Below, piece after piece: positions 17,025 through 24,879 of a stretch of 64,000 bases of DNA. The notes below the pieces were generated by a model, which saw only the letters and a list, made by a program, of their open reading frames with translations, was not told the DNA's origin and made no database searches. Source of the DNA: Acidimicrobiia bacterium (GTDB lineage Bacteria; Actinomycetota; Acidimicrobiia; Spongiisociales; UBA5794); assembly GCA_036396535.1 (NCBI GenBank), contig DASWKR010000048.1, positions 1 to 64,000 on the forward strand, in the 5' to 3' direction. A program made the translations under genes and the position numbers. Within the stretch, counting starts at the first letter, position 1; every line of letters starts with the position of its first letter.

Positions 17025-18319
17025 TGACGCGCTGGTTTCCCGGCGCGGCGATCGTGCTCGTCGTCTCGATGGCGGCGGCGTCCTGCAGCGAGACGACGCC
17101 CGACGCCGCAGGATCCAGCACGACGGGCGAGCCGCCGAACGGCACCACGAGCGAATCCTCCGAGCCGCCGGCCACGACCGGTGGCGGTCCTGGCGCGTCG
17201 TCCACGACGGTGGCGACGTCCACGACCACCGCGCTTCCCGAGCTGCCGCTCCGAGGACTCGACCTCGAGCTCATCGGCGAAGGATTCCATCAGCCAACCG
17301 TCGTCGCTTCACCGCCGGGTGACCTGCGGCTCTTCGTCGTGGAGCGGCAGGGCACCATCGAAATCATCGATCCCGAAGGCGGTCCGCTCGAAGGCCACTT
17401 CCTCGATCTGCGGGATCGGGTCGGGTCGAACGGCATCGAGCAGGGGCTGCTCGGGCTGGCGTTCCATCCCGACTACGAGGCCAACGGGCGGCTGTTCGTC
17501 TACTACGTCACGACGGTGGGCAACCGTCGCCTCGCCGAGTACCGCGTCGGCGACGACCCGAACCAAGCGGACGTCTCGACCGAGCGCGTGCTGTTGGAGC
17601 GGGAGCAGCCTCCGGACTCGTCGGACATCCGCCACTACGCGGGCAACGTCCTGTTCGGACCAGACGGATACCTCTACGTGTCCCTCGGAGACGGCGCCGA
17701 CTTCCGCAACCAGGGACAGGACCCGAACACCGTGTTCGCCTCGATCATCAGGATCGATGTCGACGGGGGTGAGCCCTATGCCATCCCAGCGGACAACCCG
17801 TTCGTCGACGGCGGGGGGGCACCCGAGGTTTGGGCCTACGGGCTGCGCAACCCGTGGCGTTTCACGATCGACCCCGTCGAGCGCCTCCTCTACGTCGCCG
17901 ACGTCGGCCAGGCGGACTACGAAGAGGTGAACATCGTCTCGATCGACGAGGGCGGCTACAACTTCGGATGGCCCATCACCGAAGGCAAGCATTGCTTTTC
18001 GCCCGCGGACTGCGACATGGCCGGCTTGACGCTTCCGGTGATCGAGTACGACCACGAATCAGGCTGCTCGGTGACTGGAGGGCACGTGTACCGCGGCGCC
18101 GCCATTGCGGAGCTGGACGGTCATTACTTCTATGCGGACTGGTGCAACGGCTGGGTGCGCAGCCTCAACTACACGGCGGGGCCGGCCACGACGCTGCGCG
18201 ACTGGACCGCGGACCTGGCCGGCGTTGGCCAGCCGAACACGTTCGGCATCGGTGGGGACGGCGAGCTCTACGTCGCCAACTACGAGGGCCAGGTGTTTCG
18301 AATCGTTCCCGTCCGCTGA
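17024..18319 (+). CDS. PQQ-dependent sugar dehydrogenase-type lipoprotein
   Basis: This 431-residue protein has a lipoprotein signal (AAASC, Cys about residue 22), a Ser/Thr/Pro/Gly-rich linker to about residue 75, then a soluble glucose/sorbosone dehydrogenase-type propeller. Motifs include GLLGLAFHPDYEANGRLFVYY, HYAGNVLFGPDGYLYVSLGDG, YGLRNPWRFTIDP and GYNFGWP. Members oxidise sugars with PQQ in the periplasm-equivalent space; whether this one binds PQQ is not shown. Its start overlaps the FDH stop (TGATG; an in-frame GTG at 17021 is possible), so it is translationally linked to the formate dehydrogenase chain, which is unusual. Confidence 0.88.
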   Translation: MTRWFPGAAIVLVVSMAAASCSETTPDAAGSSTTGEPPNGTTSESSEPPATTGGGPGASSTTVATSTTTALPELPLRGLDLELIGEGFHQPTVVASPPGDLRLFVVERQGTIEIIDPEGGPLEGHFLDLRDRVGSNGIEQGLLGLAFHPDYEANGRLFVYYVTTVGNRRLAEYRVGDDPNQADVSTERVLLEREQPPDSSDIRHYAGNVLFGPDGYLYVSLGDGADFRNQGQDPNTVFASIIRIDVDGGEPYAIPADNPFVDGGGAPEVWAYGLRNPWRFTIDPVERLLYVADVGQADYEEVNIVSIDEGGYNFGWPITEGKHCFSPADCDMAGLTLPVIEYDHESGCSVTGGHVYRGAAIAELDGHYFYADWCNGWVRSLNYTAGPATTLRDWTADLAGVGQPNTFGIGGDGELYVANYEGQVFRIVPVR

Positions 18320-18325
18320 GAATCC

Positions 18326-18515
18326 GTTCATGCGTACCTCTGTCGCGCATGTGCGATGTGGGGACGCCGGAACCGAGGGGGCGCCGGGTGCGTTCCGTTC
18401 ATGCGTACCTCTGTCGCGTATGTGCGATGTGGGGACGCCGGAACCGAGGGGGCGCCGGGTGCCTTCCGCTCTTGCGTCCCTCTGTCGCGTATGTGCGATG
18501 TGGGGACGCCGGAAC
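18326..18515. repeat. 48-bp palindromic element, copies 4-6 in tandem (71-bp period)
   Basis: Copies lie at 18326-18373, 18397-18444 and 18468-18515. Each contains TCTGTCGC, a short tip and GTGCGATGTGGGGACGCCGG, and they are separated by a conserved GC-rich 23-bp spacer. The first begins 6 nt after the sugar dehydrogenase stop. The array is the whole non-coding content between that gene and the AbiEi gene. Confidence 0.9.
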
Positions 18516-18571
18516 CGAAGGGGGGCGCCGGGCAACCGTCGCTGTCACACCCCATGCTCATGATCGGATGG

Positions 18572-19573
18572 ATGAGCAGAGACACAACACTGGCACACCT
18601 CGCCGCGGGTCAGCACGGCGTGTTCACCCTCGAGCAGGCTCGAGAGATAGGAATCGATGGACGCCTCGTCTTCCAGCGGGTTCGGCGCGGGGTCTACGAG
18701 GCCGTCGCGCCCGGCGTCTACGGCATCGGCGGCGCGCCGTCGAGTCGATCGAAGGACATCGTCGTCGCTGCGATGTCCATCGGCCCCGAGGCGGTCGCCT
18801 CGCATGGGACGGCGGTAGACCTGTGGGGCATCGGACCGAGCTGCGATCGCATCCACGTCGTGGTCCGACGGTGGCGGCGGCGCAGGAGGACCGACTTCTC
18901 GGTTCACGAGTCCCTCGATCTGGAGGATTCCGATCGAACCGTGCTGAACGGTATTCCGGTCACGACCGCCGTCCGCTCCGTCGTCGACATCGGTGCGACT
19001 GCGCCATGGCTGACAGAGCGGGCGCTCGATGCAGGCGTGCGCAGAGGGCTGTTCACCGTCGCCGACGCGGTGCGGCTCGTTGCTCGGGTTGGAAGGAGCG
19101 GCCGACGGGGGGTCGGGGTGATCCGACCGCTGCTGGACGAGCGACTGTCCTGGGTCGGGGCGTCCGAGAGCGCCTTGGAGGACAGCTTCCGGGGCATCAT
19201 CTCGAAATCCGGGCTGCCCATGCCGGTGTCGCAGTACGAGGTGTATGACGCCCTCGGCGACTTCGTGTGCCGCGCCGACTTCGCCTATCCCCAGGATCGG
19301 CTTCTCATCGAGCTCGACGGCTCGGCCTATCACACCGATCGCGTCGACTTCCAGCGGGACAGGTCACGCCAGAACAGGGCAGCGCTGCAGGGTTGGCGAT
19401 TCCTGAGGTACACGTGGTTCGACGTCACCGAGCGAAGGCAGGTGATGGTTTGGCAGATTCGCTCGGCCCTCGCCGACGAGACCGCCTTTCTTGCGTCTCT
19501 CGATCGCACCATTGCGACGCCGGGACGCCAGAACGGCTCAGGTGGAGCGCTCGAGAGCTCCGGCGTCCCGTGA
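18572..19573 (+). CDS. AbiEi-type antitoxin domain protein with DUF559 nuclease-like domain
   Basis: This is a 333-residue protein. The N-terminal part (about 1-90, GVFTLEQAREIGI and RGVYEAVAPGVYGI) resembles the winged-helix AbiEi antitoxin domain. The C-terminal part (about 215-310) resembles DUF559, a Vsr-like restriction-endonuclease fold, with DFAYPQDRLLIELDGSAYH followed by RDRSRQNRAALQGW and FLRYTWFDV. No AbiEii toxin gene adjoins it. Palindromic elements lie directly upstream (three) and at its 3' end (two), and the first of the latter encodes its last 25-30 residues. In-frame ATGs at 18554 and 18560 are alternative starts. Confidence 0.8.
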   Translation: MSRDTTLAHLAAGQHGVFTLEQAREIGIDGRLVFQRVRRGVYEAVAPGVYGIGGAPSSRSKDIVVAAMSIGPEAVASHGTAVDLWGIGPSCDRIHVVVRRWRRRRRTDFSVHESLDLEDSDRTVLNGIPVTTAVRSVVDIGATAPWLTERALDAGVRRGLFTVADAVRLVARVGRSGRRGVGVIRPLLDERLSWVGASESALEDSFRGIISKSGLPMPVSQYEVYDALGDFVCRADFAYPQDRLLIELDGSAYHTDRVDFQRDRSRQNRAALQGWRFLRYTWFDVTERRQVMVWQIRSALADETAFLASLDRTIATPGRQNGSGGALESSGVP

Positions 19574-19604
19574 TCGCATATGTGCGATGCAGGGACGCAC
19601 GAAC
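19487..19604. repeat. 48-bp palindromic element, copies 7-8
   Basis: Copies lie at 19487-19534 and 19557-19604. The first is wholly inside the reading frame of the AbiEi/DUF559 gene and the second spans its stop codon (19571-19573). The second has TCGCA-TATG-TGCGA at its tip. The period is about 70 bp, as in copies 4-6. Confidence 0.88.
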
Positions 19605-19684
19605 GGGAGGGGGAGTCCGCAGGCGGCGTTCCGTTAGTCTGCACGTGCCCGCGATCAGGGGAGCCGGCCATAGATCTGAAGCTC

Positions 19685-21505
19685 ATGTCGGCCGTCCCGA
19701 CGGCGCAGGAGCGCGCCGCGGTCGACTCCGTGCTCGGGCTTCCCGAGTCGGGATGGGCAGGAGGGATGAGGCGCCCGATCGACGGTCACGTTGCTTTCGG
19801 CGGCTTCCATCGGTCCCAGGATCTCCGTGACCAACTCCTCCCCGTCCTCCACTCGGTTCAGTCGGCTCTCGGCTGGATCTCTCCAGGCGCCCTCAACTAC
19901 GTGTGCGAGCGGCTGATCGTGCAGCCGGCCGAGGCGTACGGCGTGGCCACGTTCTACTCGCTGTTCGCAACGGAGCCGCGCCCTCCTCGCGTCGCCCACC
20001 TCTGCGACGACATCGCCTGCAAGCTGGCGGGTGCCGACGACATCGCGCTGCTCTTGGAAACCGAGCTCGGGCCGTCCGGATCCAATCCGGACTCCACCTG
20101 GATGCCGAGTCCCTGTCTCGGGCAGTGTGACCGGGCCGTGGCTGCGCTGCTCCAGCTCGCCGGCGATGATGACACGGTCCTCGCCCCGGCCACTGCGGAG
20201 GGGATCGTCGCCGCGCTGGCCGGCCAGAAGTCCCCGCAGCTGCCGCCGATCCCATCGCCGACGCCGCAAACCGAGTCGGACCCGGGGGAGCTGCGGATCC
20301 TGCGGAGGATCGGGGTCGTCGACCCCGAGAGCCTCGTCGACTACCGGTCCGCCGGAGGGTACGACGCCCTGGCGCAAGCGATCACGCTGGGAGCGGACGC
20401 GGTGATAGGCGAGGTGAGGGCAGCGAATCTGCGAGGCAGGGGCGGGGCCGCTTTCCCGACGGGCGTGAAGTGGGAGGCGGTGGCGGCCGGGTCGGCGACG
20501 CCGAAGTACGTGGTCTGCAACGCCGACGAGTCGGAGCCCGGCACGTTCAAGGACAGGGTGCTCCTGGAGGGCGATCCGTTCGCCGTCATCGAGGCGTTGA
20601 CCATCGCCGGGTTCGCAACCGGCGCAGTGCGGGGATTCGTCTACATCAGAGGCGAGTACCCGTTGGCCACCCACCGAGTCGAGACGGCGATCGCAGCCGC
20701 CCGATCGGCGGGGCTGCTCGGAGAGGATGTCATGGGGGCGGGATTCGCCTTCGACGTCGAACTGCGAAGAGGCGCAGGCGCATACATCTGTGGCGAGGAG
20801 ACGGCGCTCTTCAACTCCATCGAGGGCCACCGGGGGGAGCCCCGCCAGAAACCGCCATTTCCCACCCAGGCCGGCCTCTTCGGCAAGCCGACGGTCGTCA
20901 ACAACGTTGAGACGCTGGCCAATGTGCCTTCGATCGTCATCGGGGGCGGGGAAGCGTTCGCGGCGATCGGCACCGCCGAATCGACCGGCACCCGCCTGTT
21001 CTGCCTCGCCGGGCACGTCGGGACACCGGGGGTCTACGAGGTGCCGTTCGGAACGACGCTGCGCCGGCTCGTCGACCTGGCAGGCGGTTTCGTAGGCGAC
21101 GTGAAGGCGATCCTCCTGGGAGGCGCCGCCGGCTCGTTCGCCTCGCCCGAGGTGCTCGACCTGCCGCTCACGTTCGAGGACACGAGCGCTGCAAACGTGT
21201 CGCTCGGGTCCGGCGTGGTGATGCCGTTCAACGAAACCACCGACTTCATGGCGATCGCCCATCGAATGGCGGGATTCTTCCGCGACGAGTCGTGTGGGCA
21301 ATGCGTGCCGTGCCGGGTGGGGACCGTCCGTCAGGAGGAGGCGCTCTTCCGGCTGTCGAGCGGTACCGGCGACGACACAGAGCTCGAGCTGTTGCGCCAG
21401 ATCGACCAGGTGATGAAGGATGCGTCGATCTGCGGGCTCGGTCACACGGCGGGGTCTGCGATCCAGTCGGCGATCGGCCTCGGCCTCATCGGAGGTGCGG
21501 CGTGA
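19685..21505 (+). CDS. Fused FdsG-FdsB (NuoE-NuoF-like) NAD-dependent formate dehydrogenase diaphorase subunit
   Basis: This is a 606-residue electron-transfer subunit. Residues about 30-160 are NuoE-like, with a 2Fe-2S set CDDIAC and CLGQC. Residues about 200-600 are NuoF-like, with the NADH-binding GRGGAAFPTGVKWE, FMN-side CNADESEPGTFKDR and the 4Fe-4S motif ESCGQCVPCRVGT. In FdsGBA enzymes these pass electrons from formate to NAD+. The two subunits, usually separate, are one chain here. The ATG at 19685 is the first plausible start; the frame upstream is made by the palindromic repeat. Its stop overlaps the next GTG. Confidence 0.92.
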   Translation: MSAVPTAQERAAVDSVLGLPESGWAGGMRRPIDGHVAFGGFHRSQDLRDQLLPVLHSVQSALGWISPGALNYVCERLIVQPAEAYGVATFYSLFATEPRPPRVAHLCDDIACKLAGADDIALLLETELGPSGSNPDSTWMPSPCLGQCDRAVAALLQLAGDDDTVLAPATAEGIVAALAGQKSPQLPPIPSPTPQTESDPGELRILRRIGVVDPESLVDYRSAGGYDALAQAITLGADAVIGEVRAANLRGRGGAAFPTGVKWEAVAAGSATPKYVVCNADESEPGTFKDRVLLEGDPFAVIEALTIAGFATGAVRGFVYIRGEYPLATHRVETAIAAARSAGLLGEDVMGAGFAFDVELRRGAGAYICGEETALFNSIEGHRGEPRQKPPFPTQAGLFGKPTVVNNVETLANVPSIVIGGGEAFAAIGTAESTGTRLFCLAGHVGTPGVYEVPFGTTLRRLVDLAGGFVGDVKAILLGGAAGSFASPEVLDLPLTFEDTSAANVSLGSGVVMPFNETTDFMAIAHRMAGFFRDESCGQCVPCRVGTVRQEEALFRLSSGTGDDTELELLRQIDQVMKDASICGLGHTAGSAIQSAIGLGLIGGAA

Positions 21506-22422
21506 TCGAGTCGAGGATCGATCCGCCGCGACGACTTGTCGAGATCACCCTCGATGGTGAGCAGCTGCGTGCTCCGGAGGGCAGCACCATCCTCCAGGCG
21601 CTCCGCTCGGCCGGAAAGCCGCAGCCGACGTTGTGCTACCTCGAGAACCTCACTCCCGTGAACACCTGCCGGGTGTGCGTCGTCGATGTCGCCGGCTCGC
21701 GCACCCTCGTGCCGGCGTGCTCCCGCTCTGTCGAGGATGGCATGCAGATCGCAACGGACACCGACCGCGTGCGGCACAGCCGAAGGATGGTGTACGAGTT
21801 CCTCGCCTCTTCCGTCGACCTGAGCCTCGTCGACGACGCGACGCGAGCATGGATGACCGAATACGACGTCGACCCGGGACGATACGGTCCGGCGGCCGCG
21901 CCTCACGTCACTGCACCGCATGCCGGCCACCACGAGCCGCCGGTCGGCAGCACCGCGGCCACCGTCGCCCAGCCCGTGAAGATCCACGACGACCTCTACA
22001 TCAGGGATTACTCCAAGTGCATCCTCTGCTACAAGTGCGTCGAGGCGTGCGGCGAGGACGCCCAGAACACCTTCGCCATCGAGGTTGCCGGCCGTGGTTT
22101 CGACGCCAGGATCTCCACAGAGTTCGACATCGAGCTGAACGAGTCTTCGTGCGTGTACTGCGGCAACTGCATCGGGGTCTGCCCGACCGGTGCCCTCATG
22201 TTCAAGTCCGAGTTCGACCTGCGGCAGGACGGGACGTGGGACGAGGGCCGCCAGACGATCACCACGACGATCTGCCCGTACTGCGGTGTCGGCTGCAATC
22301 TCGAGCTGCACGTCCAGGACAACGAGATCGTGAAGGTGACCTCGCCGCTCGACCACAGTGTCACGAATGGCCACCTCTGCATCAAGGGCCGCTTCGGTTT
22401 CCAGCACGTCCAGAATCGCTGA
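21502..22422 (+). CDS. FdsA N-terminal half: NuoG-like ferredoxin plus FDH 4Fe-4S domain
   Basis: This 306-residue protein is a chain of Fe-S domains. It has a 2Fe-2S ferredoxin (about 10-95, TLCYLENLTPVNTCRVCVV with a later PACSR), then a two-cluster ferredoxin (about 165-235, CILCYKCVEAC and CVYCGNCIGVC). The last 50 residues (ICPYCGVGCNLELHV and HLCIKGRFGF) are the entry domain of an FDH catalytic chain. That domain normally continues into the polypeptide encoded at 15147-17024. Together the two make 931 residues, the usual size of FdsA. The GTG start overlaps the FdsGB stop as GTGA. Confidence 0.9.
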   Translation: MIESRIDPPRRLVEITLDGEQLRAPEGSTILQALRSAGKPQPTLCYLENLTPVNTCRVCVVDVAGSRTLVPACSRSVEDGMQIATDTDRVRHSRRMVYEFLASSVDLSLVDDATRAWMTEYDVDPGRYGPAAAPHVTAPHAGHHEPPVGSTAATVAQPVKIHDDLYIRDYSKCILCYKCVEACGEDAQNTFAIEVAGRGFDARISTEFDIELNESSCVYCGNCIGVCPTGALMFKSEFDLRQDGTWDEGRQTITTTICPYCGVGCNLELHVQDNEIVKVTSPLDHSVTNGHLCIKGRFGFQHVQNR

Positions 22423-22465
22423 TCGGAGAGCCGGGAACGAACGGCGCCCGTGGGGTGTCTATCGG

Positions 22466-22954
22466 ATGATGAAGGACCTGGAACAGGCGCCGGTCGCGTC
22501 GCTGCGCACCTTCGACTTCGACGCTTTCTACAAGGCGACTTGGAGCGACGTGTATCGAGCCTTGTGGGTCACGTTCCGCGACAGCGATCTGGCGCAAGAG
22601 GCGACCGACGAGGCGATGACGAGGGCCTATCAGCACTGGAGCAGGGTCCGCTCATACAGGAATCCGGCGGGGTGGGTGTACCGCGTTGGTGCGAATTGGG
22701 CACACAACCGGCTGAGGAGGAGACGGCTGGAGCGCGACCGGCGCGAACCGGCGCCCACCGCTCGCCCTCCCGAGCCGTCCGGTGTCGCCGAAGCGGTCAG
22801 GAGGCTCCCACTACCTCAGCGTCAGGTGGTGGTGATGCGCCTCCTCCTCGATTGGTCGGAGCTCGATACTGCTGAAGCGCTCGACATCAAGCCGGGAACG
22901 GTGAAGAGCCGCTTGAGCCGCGCCGTGGCACGACTGAGAGAGGAGTTGGAATGA
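22466..22954 (+). CDS. ECF sigma factor (SigE-family-like)
   Basis: This 162-residue sigma factor has region 2 (about 15-75, DAFYKATWSDVYRALWVTF and LAQEATDEAMTRAYQHW) and region 4 (about 105-160, LPLPQRQVVVMRLLLDWS and ALDIKPGTVKSRLSR). Two adjacent ATGs (22466, 22469) are possible. It overlaps the following gene by ATGA, a typical sigma/anti-sigma arrangement. It lies between the Fds genes and fdhD, so it may control part of this region; that is an inference. Confidence 0.9.
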   Translation: MMKDLEQAPVASLRTFDFDAFYKATWSDVYRALWVTFRDSDLAQEATDEAMTRAYQHWSRVRSYRNPAGWVYRVGANWAHNRLRRRRLERDRREPAPTARPPEPSGVAEAVRRLPLPQRQVVVMRLLLDWSELDTAEALDIKPGTVKSRLSRAVARLREELE

Positions 22955-24015
22955 TCACCGAGCAGGAGATCCGAGTGGAGCTCGAGCTCGACGCCGCGGG
23001 AGCACCGCTGAATGCAGGAGATCTCGAGGCCGTCGTGCGGCGCGGGCGCCGGCGCCGGTTCGTCAGGAGGGGCGCCGCGGTGGCGGCGATGTCGATCGCA
23101 ACCGCGGTGGTGGCCCTGACTGCGATCGCATTCGTCACGCCCGACCGCGCGGCCGCGCCGCCGCCGTCCGATGATGGCGCCTACTTTCCGATCCCGCGAT
23201 GGCTACCGCCTGGCGCTCAGGCGGAGGGACACATGTCGACTCCTGATTCCCCAGGGCGATCGACCGTACACGCCGCCCTTGCAGCGGTGACCGGCGGCTC
23301 GATCAGCCGCGCGGTCACATTGACGGTTTGGCTCGCGTCAGCCGATGAGAAACTGCCTCCCGGCGTCGACGTCCCGGTGCGGACCGGGTCGACTGTCGAT
23401 GATCAGGTGCGAATCGTGCGGATCGCTGACTTCAGCGAGGTCGACCCGTCATACGGAGGAGCCGTCGTCGAATGGATCGAGAGCGGCCGGCGCGTGAGCG
23501 TCGTCTCGGCCGAAGGGGACGTCGAAGCGACACTTGCAGTCGCGCGCCGCGTGACCATCGACTCATCGGGCGAGCTGACCGCGGCGGCGGTCGGGCTGGA
23601 TGTGACATCGTCTGACCTCGATCTCCTCGTGGCGCCGCTCGTGACCTCCTCGAGACCGATGCCGTACGTACTCGTTACGTTCGACGGGGATCCCTCGCCA
23701 CACGTCTCGATCGAGGTCTCGCAGGAGCCGGCCGGCACCATTGCCGCCTCGGCAGGAAGCGCAGGGCGGACCGTCGTGCGCGGCCTCGATGCCTACATCG
23801 TCACAACGCTCGACGCACGCATGATCGTCTTCTCCTTGCCGTCGGGCCGGGCAGTGTCGGTCTCCAGTCATGGCCTCAACAGCGATCAGCTGCTTCCGAT
23901 CGACCAACTCCGTCGCATCGCCGAAGGTCTCGACCTGGTCGACCGCCCCGGGTGGGTGGCGGAGCTCGGCGTCGACGATGCGGGGGTCCTGCCCACCACC
24001 ACGATGTCGCCCTGA
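22951..24015 (+). CDS. Membrane-anchored putative anti-sigma/sensor protein
   Basis: This 354-residue protein has a cytoplasmic N-terminus of about 40 residues ending in an Arg-rich stretch (VVRRGRRRRFVRRG), one membrane helix (about 42-64) and an external domain of about 290 residues that I do not recognise. Being translationally coupled to the sigma gene suggests an anti-sigma role. No HxxxCxxC zinc motif is present, so it is not a ZAS-type anti-sigma factor. Confidence 0.7.
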   Translation: MITEQEIRVELELDAAGAPLNAGDLEAVVRRGRRRRFVRRGAAVAAMSIATAVVALTAIAFVTPDRAAAPPPSDDGAYFPIPRWLPPGAQAEGHMSTPDSPGRSTVHAALAAVTGGSISRAVTLTVWLASADEKLPPGVDVPVRTGSTVDDQVRIVRIADFSEVDPSYGGAVVEWIESGRRVSVVSAEGDVEATLAVARRVTIDSSGELTAAAVGLDVTSSDLDLLVAPLVTSSRPMPYVLVTFDGDPSPHVSIEVSQEPAGTIAASAGSAGRTVVRGLDAYIVTTLDARMIVFSLPSGRAVSVSSHGLNSDQLLPIDQLRRIAEGLDLVDRPGWVAELGVDDAGVLPTTTMSP

Positions 24016-24052
24016 ACAGCGCCCCTCCGGCGAGCGAGACGACTCCCCCTTC

Positions 24053-24058
24053 TAGTCT
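24053..24058 (+). promoter_or_regulatory. -10 box (TAGTCT) of fdhD, leaderless-type
   Basis: TAGTCT ends 7 nt before the fdhD ATG. It indicates that fdhD has its own promoter apart from the sigma operon. Confidence 0.45.
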
Positions 24059-24065
24059 CCGGCCC

Positions 24066-24854
24066 ATGGACGCCACCACGACCCGCCGGATCCGCCGGTG
24101 GACCCGCGGTCATGTCACCGAGGCGACCGACGTCCTCGTCTCCGAGGAGCCCGTCGAGTTCAGGCTGGGGGGTGTCCCGATCGCAGTGCTCATGCGGACG
24201 CCGGGCGACGAGGCGGAGCTCGGTCTCGGCTTTGCCATCACCGAGGGGATCGTGCTCGGGCCTGAGGAGGTGGCGGCCGTCGAGCCCGCCACCGAGCTCG
24301 GTGACCGGTACGACATCGTCCTCTCCGAGGGTGTGACCGTCGATCCGGAGCAGTTCCGCCGCAACCTGTACACGACGTCGTCCTGCGGTGTGTGCGGCAA
24401 GGCCTCGATCGACGCGGTGCGGGTCACTGCGCGCCGGCCACCGTCGGGTCCCGTCGTGTCACCCGAGCTGTTGCTGTCGCTGCCGAGCCGGATGCGGGAC
24501 ACCCAAGACGCCTTCGACGCGACCGGCGGCTTGCACGCCGCGGCGCTCTTCGATCCACCCGGATCCCTGCTGGCCGTCTGCGAGGACATCGGCCGTCACA
24601 ACGCCGTCGACAAGCTGGTCGGCAAGGTGGCGAGAGCTCGCTGGCCGATCGGCGAGGCGATCCTCGTCGTTTCCGGAAGGGTGAGCTTCGAGATGGTCCA
24701 GAAGGCGGCGGTGGCAGGAATCCCGGTCGTCTGCGGTGTGTCGGCGGCGTCGTCGCTGGCCGTCGAGCTCGGCGAGGAGCTCGGCCTGACGGTGGTCGGG
24801 TTCCTCCGCGAAGGTGGCTTCAACGTCTACGCCGGGGCCCACCGGGTGTCGTGA
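24066..24854 (+). CDS. fdhD: Formate dehydrogenase sulfurtransferase FdhD
   Basis: FdhD transfers sulfur from a cysteine desulfurase to the bis-MGD cofactor, a step formate dehydrogenase needs for activity. The 262-residue protein shows TPGDEAELGLGFAITEGI, the active-site loop TTSSCGVCGKAS and DIGRHNAVDKLVG. Both loop cysteines are present. Its nearness to the two FDH chains supports an active formate dehydrogenase. Confidence 0.95.
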   Translation: MDATTTRRIRRWTRGHVTEATDVLVSEEPVEFRLGGVPIAVLMRTPGDEAELGLGFAITEGIVLGPEEVAAVEPATELGDRYDIVLSEGVTVDPEQFRRNLYTTSSCGVCGKASIDAVRVTARRPPSGPVVSPELLLSLPSRMRDTQDAFDATGGLHAAALFDPPGSLLAVCEDIGRHNAVDKLVGKVARARWPIGEAILVVSGRVSFEMVQKAAVAGIPVVCGVSAASSLAVELGEELGLTVVGFLREGGFNVYAGAHRVS

Positions 24855-24867
24855 CACAGCCGCCTTG

Positions 24868-24873
24868 TACCAT
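24868..24873 (+). promoter_or_regulatory. -10 box (TACCAT), leaderless-type
   Basis: TACCAT ends 6 nt before the ATG at 24880; no Shine-Dalgarno site is visible. Confidence 0.4.
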
Positions 24874-24879
24874 TCGGGC

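Noticed and set aside
18326-18515. A CRISPR array (regular repeats)
   Set aside because: Only three copies, both repeat and spacer are conserved, the unit is itself a long palindrome, and no cas gene is present.
19655-21445. A 596-codon leftward open frame opposite the FdsGB gene
   Set aside because: Antisense shadow; the rightward frame has all Fe-S, FMN and NAD motifs.
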